Below, one piece after another: positions 1 through 5,206 of a stretch of DNA of 5,206 nt. Position numbers and translations under genes: made by a program. Source of the DNA: Bacteroidota bacterium (GTDB taxonomy: Bacteria > Bacteroidota > Bacteroidia > Bacteroidales > UBA12481); assembly GCA_030592205.1 (NCBI GenBank), contig JAUVKA010000308.1:1-5206 (forward strand). The letters are read 5' to 3'. Within the stretch, counting starts at the first letter, position 1. Every line of letters begins with the position of its first letter. The notes beneath the pieces are model-generated. The model saw only the letters and a program-made list of their open reading frames with translations, did not search any database and had not been told where the DNA came from.

Positions 1-1059
1 CAACAGCATGCGTAAGGGGTGATGGGCCAGATAGGTATCCCAGACCCAGTCGTCCACATAGAAAGGTTGGTCGCTTTCATGTACCTGGAGGTCATAAGCG
101 CTATAATACCTGCCATCCTCATTAATATTCACCATGCGTTCATAACATCGGTACAGCGAGGTATAGAAAGTCCGCCGTTGGGCATCTGTGCCTCCTTTTA
201 CCTGAATGGCTCCGAGTTTTTCAGACCAGGCCTTTTCCGCCTGGTCTTTCAGGACATCAAAATCCCAGGCTGGAATCTCTTTCTCAAGGTTGGCTTTGGC
301 CTGTTCTGCATTGATGAAGGAGATCCCATATTTAAACTCGATGCTTTGATCTCCCTCCGTGGGAAATTCAAATAATGCCACGGGTTCTACCTTGCTTGTT
401 TTTCTCCTGGTGTTCACCCGGGTCTGCTGGTTCAGGGCTCCATTCCCCGGGATATTGAATTCGCCATACATATAGGCCTTCATACCCATAAAGACCTCTT
501 CACCTGAAATGGTGTTCCCTGAAATGATATGCCATTCACCACCCTGGTTGATCTGGAGCTTCACTAATGGCTTGCTTTTTTCAGGAAAGGTAAACTTGAA
601 ATACCCGGTTTTTCTGCCAGGAGTGAATTCCGTCCGGATGTCCGAATCAACAAAGTAGGTGGAATAATAATGGGGGCGTACAGTTTCCAGGTCGTGGTCA
701 TACATATGGCGATCCTTCCACATTTCATCATCAACCGGACATGCATAGGGCATGATGCCGAAAAGTTCTCCTTTCCGGTGCGATATGATGGTCAGGGGGA
801 AAAAACTGACCTGGTCGTCCAGATAATCAGTACGAAAAGGATGCATCCGGACCATCTGATTGGGCAGGTGGACCGTGGGACGTGTAGGCTGAAGCATATG
901 TCCTACCCCGCCAATGTGTGGATCCACATAGGAGAGGTTCGATTTTGTTTCAGGCCTGGGTGTGCAAGCGGCCAGCAGGCAGGCTGCAACAAATCCTGAG
1001 ATAAATATTTTTCTGAATTGTGTTTGCAGAATTCTGTCTTTCAGGAGGTGTAAATTCAT
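1..1059 (-). CDS. GH92 family alpha-mannosidase-like lipoprotein (partial, C-terminal part outside window)
   Basis: I translated this frame by hand: ATG at 1059-1057, then 353 codons without a stop to the left edge. The N-terminus has a basic stretch, a hydrophobic core ISGFVAACLLAAC and a lipobox ending at C32, so it is probably an exported lipoprotein. The mature part begins with YVDPHIGGVGH (residues 44-54), the characteristic opening of the GH92 N-terminal beta-sandwich (PF17678, about 44-270). The catalytic (alpha/alpha)6 domain (PF07971) starts near residue 275. The last visible motif is DDWVWDTYLAHHPLRMLL (336-353), which matches the family's W-D-T-x-x-x-x-H-P-L segment. GH92 enzymes are calcium-dependent inverting exo-alpha-mannosidases. 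The catalytic acid and base normally lie further downstream and cannot be checked here. The segment after GGVGH (LQPTRPTVHLPNQMVRMHPF) departs from the usual GHTFPGA...PFGM consensus, so the specificity may differ from that of N-glycan mannosidases. The gene starts 2 bp after the GH78 stop and is GC-richer than GH78 (about 48-57% in four sampled lines). Confidence 0.88.
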   Translation of the reverse strand, partial: MNLHLLKDRILQTQFRKIFISGFVAACLLAACTPRPETKSNLSYVDPHIGGVGHMLQPTRPTVHLPNQMVRMHPFRTDYLDDQVSFFPLTIISHRKGELFGIMPYACPVDDEMWKDRHMYDHDLETVRPHYYSTYFVDSDIRTEFTPGRKTGYFKFTFPEKSKPLVKLQINQGGEWHIISGNTISGEEVFMGMKAYMYGEFNIPGNGALNQQTRVNTRRKTSKVEPVALFEFPTEGDQSIEFKYGISFINAEQAKANLEKEIPAWDFDVLKDQAEKAWSEKLGAIQVKGGTDAQRRTFYTSLYRCYERMVNINEDGRYYSAYDLQVHESDQPFYVDDWVWDTYLAHHPLRMLL

Positions 1060-1061
1060 TC

Positions 1062-3494
1062 TTAGTTGTTTTTTGCAATAATCTTATACTTCCCCGATTC
1101 TAAATTAAAAACACCATCAGTAATCTCTGCATCAATGGATGTTTGACCGCTTATGTTGATCATCTCGAAAGATGAATTTTTATAATCTTCCGGAATCATG
1201 ATTTTGGCTGATGCATCTTTGGGTATCTCAATGTTCATGGTAAAGGTATTCGCTTCAATTTCCCAATTTGATGCTATAACTCCTTTTGGGGATTTGAATG
1301 TACAACTAACCCAATTAATGTCACCAACAGGTTTAGGTGCTATAATTATATCGCTGTAAGCTACTGAATTTGTATCCTGATAAATTCCACCAAGTCCGGA
1401 ATAAAACCACTCCATCAGGTGCCCGAGCATCATATGATTATTTGAAACATCGGATAAAGCAGACCAACTTTCAGTTAATGAAGTAGCTCCCTTTTTTATC
1501 TGGTAACCATAACCGGGATGGTCACTTCTGTTATTCATTTTGTAAAGGATGTCCGACCTTCCGTTCTTGCTTAATACTCGCACAAGAAAATGGTACCCTA
1601 TATCGCCTGAGGTTAGAGCATAATCGTTGTTTCTGATTGAGCTAATCAGATTATTAAGAACCAATTCTTCATCATCTTCTGGTAATATACCGGTGTAAAG
1701 AGGCATGGCATAAGAAGTTTGACTTCCGTTTGAACATACCCCCGTTTTATCGTCATAAAACCTATTCAGAAAAGCAATTTTTACTTTTTCAGATAGCCTG
1801 ATGAATTTTTCATAATCTTCAGGATGACTCATCATTTTAGCTGTTTCAGCAACTATCTGTAAATCGTAATAATAGATTGATGTTGCTGTTACCGCTTTTG
1901 GTGTTAATTGTACATGACCGGGATGCTCGGGACCGAGATCACACCAGTCACCTAGACCGTGATCGAGAATGTGGTTTTGAGCCTTGTTTTCCAAGTACAT
2001 TACATATCGCTTCATCATGGGATAAGCTCTCTTTAACACTTCTTTATCACCATACCAATTATATATTTGCCAGGGAATAATAACTGCGGCACTTCCCCAC
2101 TCTGGCGAGTCACGAAATCCCCCTTTAAACGGAACATATTCAGGTGCAATATCAGGTACCAGCCCATTTTCGAGCTGCGAATCCATCATATCTGTTACAA
2201 TTTTACTGTACAAGGCATGTATATCAAAATTATAATGCATTGAAGGACCAATAAGGTAGGCTTGTTCAAGCCAGCCAAGTTTTTCACGATGTGGGCAGTC
2301 GGTGGCTACACTTGCCATATTGCTCTTGATTCCCCAATTAATCAGTTCGAAAATCTGATTAAAAAGCGTATCGGAGCAAGTAAATGAACCTACCGTTGGC
2401 GATGAATTACGGGTGTGAAGCATTTTAAGCTCGACAATTTCCGTTTTCTTCTCAGCATTTTCCGGTTCAATAATTTCAAGCTCTGCATACCGGAATCCGT
2501 AATAGGTAAACCGTGGTTGCCACTCTTCTACACCTTCGCCCTTAAGGATATAGTTAAATTCATAGGGGCCTCCTCCGCTACGCTGAGTAATATTTCCTTC
2601 GCTATTAATTAGCTCATCGGGACGTATTCGAATACGTGCTCCCCTGTTCCCTTTAACTTTGAGGGAAATGATTCCAGAGGCATTTTGTCCAAAGTCGTAA
2701 ATTGTTTTGCCTGTTCTCGATGTGAGAATTTCCTGAACATCAAACTTCTGCATGACTTTAAGTGGATAATCTGTCTCAGCTACAAGTTCTCCAATAGAAT
2801 CGCTAAGAATAACAGGTCTTTGCCAGCTTAAATCATCAAATCCGGAAGTATTCCAGCTTGCTTGCTCGAGAGTAGCATCATAATCTTCTCCTCCGTATAT
2901 GCTGCTGAAAGTAATTGGTGAAGAGCTAACGCTGCAGTGATCATCGGAAACAATATTTTTTACCGAACCATCTTTAAATGTAATTCTGATATTAAAGATT
3001 AATCTTGGATAGCCATAGGCAACTACCAACTTCCGGTAACGTTCGCGATTGATATTATAAAAGCCATTGCCTACTATGACACCGATTACATTATCTCCAT
3101 TTTTTAATTGTTCTGTAATATTATAAGCGTTGTATAAACAGCGTTTTTGATAGTTGCTCCAGCCGGGCGACAAAAAACTATTGCCAACTTTTTCGCCATT
3201 TATATATAACTCATAATGTCCCAGTCCACAAATATTAATTTCAGCATGCTCGATATCCTTAGTTACATCAAACTTTTTTCGAAACAATGGTACAACAGAG
3301 CGTTCGACGCATTTATCTCCCAGATTATCGCCCGAACCCTCAATAGCCGGTACTACTTTCATGCTATCATCGAGTTGTTCAAATGCAATCCATTCGGCAT
3401 TTGCCCAGGTGTCGCCAGTTTCATTTTCGGTTTTTATGCCTTTACAGGAACTTAGAAATATGGCTGCAATAAATGTTATTGTGAGGCTTTTCAT
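1062..3494 (-). CDS. GH78 alpha-L-rhamnosidase, lipoprotein
   Basis: This complete 810-residue enzyme should release terminal alpha-L-rhamnose from oligosaccharides by inversion. The signal peptide at residues 1-17 ends in the lipobox LSSC (C17), so it is probably lipid-anchored. The domain order, with approximate limits, is an N-terminal beta-sandwich (80-250, Bac_rhamnosid_N type), a second beta-domain opening with IYDFGQNASG (255-360), an (alpha/alpha)6 barrel (365-700) and a C-terminal beta-domain (705-785). Active-site landmarks are present: DCPHREKLGW (399-408), with E404 the likely general acid; GDW (515-517), with D516; and SLTESW, with E675 the likely general base. H687 and H692 follow in NNHMMLGHLMEW. 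The Ig-like domain that opens many Bacteroidota GH78 proteins is absent; the mature part starts near WANAEWIAF. The ATG overlaps the preceding stop (TAATG), and the stop is 2 bp before the GH92 start, so it sits inside an operon. The sequence is AT-rich (15-25 GC per 60 bases in four sampled lines). Family and intactness are secure; the exact substrate is not. Confidence 0.95.
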   Translation of the reverse strand: MKSLTITFIAAIFLSSCKGIKTENETGDTWANAEWIAFEQLDDSMKVVPAIEGSGDNLGDKCVERSVVPLFRKKFDVTKDIEHAEINICGLGHYELYINGEKVGNSFLSPGWSNYQKRCLYNAYNITEQLKNGDNVIGVIVGNGFYNINRERYRKLVVAYGYPRLIFNIRITFKDGSVKNIVSDDHCSVSSSPITFSSIYGGEDYDATLEQASWNTSGFDDLSWQRPVILSDSIGELVAETDYPLKVMQKFDVQEILTSRTGKTIYDFGQNASGIISLKVKGNRGARIRIRPDELINSEGNITQRSGGGPYEFNYILKGEGVEEWQPRFTYYGFRYAELEIIEPENAEKKTEIVELKMLHTRNSSPTVGSFTCSDTLFNQIFELINWGIKSNMASVATDCPHREKLGWLEQAYLIGPSMHYNFDIHALYSKIVTDMMDSQLENGLVPDIAPEYVPFKGGFRDSPEWGSAAVIIPWQIYNWYGDKEVLKRAYPMMKRYVMYLENKAQNHILDHGLGDWCDLGPEHPGHVQLTPKAVTATSIYYYDLQIVAETAKMMSHPEDYEKFIRLSEKVKIAFLNRFYDDKTGVCSNGSQTSYAMPLYTGILPEDDEELVLNNLISSIRNNDYALTSGDIGYHFLVRVLSKNGRSDILYKMNNRSDHPGYGYQIKKGATSLTESWSALSDVSNNHMMLGHLMEWFYSGLGGIYQDTNSVAYSDIIIAPKPVGDINWVSCTFKSPKGVIASNWEIEANTFTMNIEIPKDASAKIMIPEDYKNSSFEMINISGQTSIDAEITDGVFNLESGKYKIIAKNN

Positions 3495-3496
3495 TA
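3492..3496 (-). other. Overlapping stop/start (TAATG) coupling the small ORF to GH78
   Basis: On the minus strand the TAA of the small upstream ORF (3496-3494) shares one base with the ATG of the GH78 gene (3494-3492). Such overlaps commonly allow ribosomes finishing the first gene to restart on the second. The upstream sequence (AAAAAATATT) is A/T-rich and has no Shine-Dalgarno match, as is usual in Bacteroidota. If coupling is real, translation of the small ORF could be needed for rhamnosidase expression, which would give a reason for keeping it. Confidence 0.7.
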
Positions 3497-4030
3497 AATA
3501 TTTTTTAATTCTTGTTTTAGTATCCAGACATCTGCTACCCTCGATTGCTTTCGCCAGTTCAGGTGTCCTTCATCGGGTTCATCAAATGTGATTTTCAACT
3601 TTCCCTCTTTTATCAAATCATTCGGAAGAGGAAATTCTTTAAACTGTTCGAAACCTTTGTCGTATTTGGTGGGTTTTAACCGCTCTCCATTTGCGCGCAA
3701 CAATGCCTCACCGTAGCCTGTTACCCGGATTAAATAGTCTGCATCCGAGTCAAGTTCATCGTACTGCAATACGGGAGAGAACTGGAACAACTGAGTAGAT
3801 ATCACATGTCTGGCATCGGCACTTGAGATATTATCGTAGAAACTTCCATCTCCCGGGTTTTCGTATGTTCTGATAAATTCCAGCCTGGCCAATTTTTCAT
3901 CTTCAGATTTCAACTTCTTTATTTCTGTAAACTTATCTTCCAGCCACCACCTGTTATTTAGGGGATAATCGATAAAATCGAGTACAGCACCTCTTTCATA
4001 TCCGGAAGCATGGTACTTAAGAATAATCAT
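3494..4030 (-). CDS. Orphan C-terminal domain protein, probable remnant of a large secreted PUL-associated protein
   Basis: From the ATG at 4030-4028 this encodes 178 residues. The frame stays open to a TTG at 4090 (198 residues, overlapping the CPBP gene by 31 bp), directly behind a TGA. I prefer the ATG because it avoids the overlap and the rare start codon. No signal peptide, lipobox or membrane segment is visible. Conspicuous motifs are NRWWLEDKF (residues 26-34), ENPGDGSFYDN (57-67), GYGEALLRANGE (105-116) and DEGHLNWRKQSRVADVW (153-169). The second half reads as a beta-sandwich. From memory these match the extreme C-terminus of large uncharacterised exported proteins in carbohydrate-degradation loci. 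Everything N-terminal to that domain is missing here. The stretch between FYDN and the next conserved strand also looks short. Its TAA overlaps the GH78 ATG by one base. It is either a decayed gene or a small cytoplasmic protein; the function is unknown. The frame is real, but its origin is inferred. Confidence 0.65.
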   Translation of the reverse strand: MIILKYHASGYERGAVLDFIDYPLNNRWWLEDKFTEIKKLKSEDEKLARLEFIRTYENPGDGSFYDNISSADARHVISTQLFQFSPVLQYDELDSDADYLIRVTGYGEALLRANGERLKPTKYDKGFEQFKEFPLPNDLIKEGKLKITFDEPDEGHLNWRKQSRVADVWILKQELKNI

Positions 4031-4059
4031 CTGTTTATAATTACTTGAATATCTAAAGG

Positions 4060-5043
4060 TTAACTTGCAAGGAACAGTTTCCAAACCCAATCAACAAGCG
4101 TATGTGTAAGTATTGCAGCAAATAAATTGTTTCCACTCTTTCTGTATGCCCACCCGTAGCCCAGTCCGGCAATTGTTGCTAAAGAAACATAGGTGATTTG
4201 CATGGATAAGTCATTTACATTGTTCCAGTGCATGATTCCAAAAGCCAGTGAAGATATGGCCATTGGAATCCATTTTTTGGAAAATACTTTTTCAAGTCCT
4301 CTGAGCAGGATTCCTCTGAAAAAGAGCTCCTCAGGCAATGCTACAGTTAGAAACAGTCCGATAAAATGAGCCGCTGACTTTGGAATATCATAGGTTTCAG
4401 GAATAGAAAAACTTAGAAACCCTGTTAAAAGTCCGGGCGGAACCACCACCACCATTATAATGATCAATGAGAGAAGAGCTATAAGGAAATCTTTAATGTT
4501 TGGAACCAGGTTAAAACCAATATCAGTTCCCCTGTATCCATACCACCCGATTACAGCTATAACAGAAACTGCAACAGACCACCACGTATAATCAAGGGAT
4601 GGTTGCAATTCCATATACCAGCGAAGGTCAAGGGGGATCCAGAGGATAACCCAAATGGCTAAATCAGTCCAGTTCAATTTGAATTTTTCATCTTTTGCCT
4701 GTTTTAACAGACCAAAGACCACAAAAACAATTAAAGCAAAAATGAGGGTATAATAAGGATTAAAATTGCCAGTTATTATTCCCGGTATCGCAAATAGGAG
4801 GGATATTCCACCAGCTACGTAATAGAGCGAGTTTTTATTTCCTCTCAGCCAATCAATAAACTGACCCGCTCCTTTGGGCGAACCCAGGGCCAGCATAAGT
4901 CCTAAAAGTGGGGACAGACTTAGAAGCCCTGCTATGATTGAGGTTGTGGTACTATTGGAATTAGCAGTCGAGACAGAATATATCAGGACAGCACCCAATA
5001 AGGTCCATATCAGCCAGAGTATAATGAATCTTCTTTTACTCAT
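4060..5043 (-). CDS. CPBP family intramembrane metalloprotease (CAAX protease/Abi type)
   Basis: This 327-residue polytopic membrane protein starts at ATG 5043-5041 and ends at TAA 4062-4060. Hydrophobic segments are visible at roughly residues 6-24, 34-54, 73-91, 97-113, 126-140, 152-169, 185-208, 225-245, 258-272, 283-300 and 306-324. The C-terminal third carries the full CPBP (PF02517) signature. Motif 1 is ALPEELFFRG, with E238, E239 and R243 (EExxxR). Motif 2 is FGIMHW, with F268 and H272. Motif 3 is ILTHTLVDW, with H314 and D318. The glutamates and histidines are the expected catalytic or metal-site residues, so it is probably an active protease in the cytoplasmic membrane. Family members process prenylated or other membrane proteins, or act in immunity to peptides; the substrate here is unknown. 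It lies 6 bp after the GH31-like gene and just ahead of a glycosidase gene, an unusual neighbourhood. Its GC is lower than that of the GH31-like tail. The family call is secure; the role is not. Confidence 0.93.
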   Translation of the reverse strand: MSKRRFIILWLIWTLLGAVLIYSVSTANSNSTTTSIIAGLLSLSPLLGLMLALGSPKGAGQFIDWLRGNKNSLYYVAGGISLLFAIPGIITGNFNPYYTLIFALIVFVVFGLLKQAKDEKFKLNWTDLAIWVILWIPLDLRWYMELQPSLDYTWWSVAVSVIAVIGWYGYRGTDIGFNLVPNIKDFLIALLSLIIIMVVVVPPGLLTGFLSFSIPETYDIPKSAAHFIGLFLTVALPEELFFRGILLRGLEKVFSKKWIPMAISSLAFGIMHWNNVNDLSMQITYVSLATIAGLGYGWAYRKSGNNLFAAILTHTLVDWVWKLFLAS

Positions 5044-5049
5044 ACTTGT

Positions 5050-5206
5050 TTACTTTTTTCGTCCATCATTTTGTATAACTATCTGTTTTCCAGTATATTT
5101 AATAGTGTGGTCAGGGTCTTCAGCAGGTTCCACACCAATGCCGTGTCCCTCCCTGACCCAGACTATATTGAATGTCCTCTCCTTAAGCATTCCCGGAAAT
5201 TTACCC
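5050..5206 (-). CDS. C-terminal end of a probable GH31 family alpha-glycosidase (partial, 5' part outside window)
   Basis: This open frame enters from the right edge and ends at TAA (5052-5050). The 51 visible codons begin GKFPGMLKERTFNIVWV, followed by a GHGIGVE stretch, an IKYTGKQIVI strand and a basic tail ending in GRKK. The pattern G-x-F-P-G-M-L-x-x-R-T-F-N-I-V matches, from memory, the last beta-domain (DUF5110-like) of Bacteroidota GH31 alpha-glucosidases and alpha-xylosidases. The catalytic barrel lies outside the window, so neither substrate nor activity can be judged. The stop codon is 6 bp before the CPBP gene start, which suggests co-transcription. Local GC is high (34 of 60 bases in 5101-5160), unlike the genes immediately downstream. 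The frame is clear; the GH31 assignment rests on a short tail and is moderately sure. Confidence 0.7.
   Translation of the reverse strand, partial: GKFPGMLKERTFNIVWVREGHGIGVEPAEDPDHTIKYTGKQIVIQNDGRKK

Larger units (their letters stand above)
1..5206 (-). other. Probable single operon of five co-directional genes (glycan-utilisation locus)
   Basis: Five consecutive minus-strand genes are separated by 6, 29, -1 and 2 bp. Scanning by eye for the Bacteroidota -7 element (TAnnTTTG, read as CAAAnnTA on the plus strand) near the gene starts gave nothing convincing. No hairpin followed by a T-run was noticed at any junction. The promoter is therefore expected beyond the right edge and the terminator beyond the left. 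The operon call is an inference from spacing and orientation. Confidence 0.6.

Noticed and set aside
19..375. Plus-strand open frame of 118 codons
   Set aside because: It lies entirely antisense to the GH92 coding frame, which has a lipoprotein signal and family motifs. The plus-strand product has no recognisable features.
564..746. Minus-strand open frame of 60 codons
   Set aside because: It is an out-of-frame shadow inside the GH92 gene on the same strand.
670..999. Plus-strand open frame of 109 codons
   Set aside because: It is antisense to the N-terminal half of GH92. Its product shows no domain or signal.
1877..3591. Four short plus-strand frames (1877-2080, 2415-2612, 3216-3455, 3361-3591)
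   Set aside because: All lie antisense to the GH78 gene or the small ORF ahead of it, and none gives a recognisable protein.
3492..4090. Possibility that the small ORF and GH78 are one gene split by a frameshift
   Set aside because: The GH78 product begins with a complete lipoprotein signal peptide and has all expected domains. The small ORF ends in a charged tail, so a fusion would bury the signal peptide.
4060..5043. CPBP gene as a bacteriocin-immunity or phage-defence gene
   Set aside because: Some CPBP proteins have such roles, but no bacteriocin precursor, toxin or defence gene is visible nearby, so the sequence does not support it.
5044..5049. Promoter for the CPBP gene
   Set aside because: Only 6 bp separate it from the upstream stop, and I found no TAnnTTTG-like element in the preceding visible sequence.

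Overview
The window looks like part of a polysaccharide-utilisation locus from a Bacteroidota-type bacterium. The evidence is two exported glycosidases with lipoprotein signal peptides (LSSC and LAAC lipoboxes), a GH78/GH92/GH31 enzyme set typical of that phylum, and very compact gene packing. I cannot place it at genus level. All supported genes lie on the minus strand and read from the right edge to the left edge.

In transcription order the layout is as follows. (1) The last 51 codons of a protein that looks like the C-terminus of a GH31 alpha-glycosidase (5206-5050). (2) A complete CPBP-family intramembrane protease homologue with about ten membrane segments (5043-4060). (3) A small protein of 178 residues that resembles only the C-terminal domain of much larger secreted proteins and has no export signal (4030-3494, or from a TTG at 4090). 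(4) A complete GH78 alpha-L-rhamnosidase lipoprotein (3494-1062). (5) The N-terminal 353 residues of a GH92 alpha-mannosidase-type lipoprotein, which runs off the left edge (1059-1).

Gene spacings are 6 bp, 29 bp, a 1-base stop/start overlap (TAATG) and 2 bp. A single transcript is therefore likely. I saw no convincing Bacteroidota-type promoter, no terminator, no RNA gene, no insertion sequence and no CRISPR array. No gene-free stretch exceeds 30 bp.

The enzymes fit together as exo-acting trimming enzymes for a branched glycan. GH78 would remove terminal alpha-L-rhamnose, GH92 terminal alpha-mannose (or a related sugar), and GH31 alpha-glucose or alpha-xylose. The glycan cannot be identified from this window, because no SusC/SusD pair, lyase or endo-enzyme is visible. 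Two things stand out. The middle block (CPBP, small protein, GH78) is clearly more AT-rich than the GH31 and GH92 sequence on either side. The small protein looks like a decayed or domesticated C-terminal fragment. Both suggest a rearranged accessory locus. I do not see strong evidence for a wholly new system.
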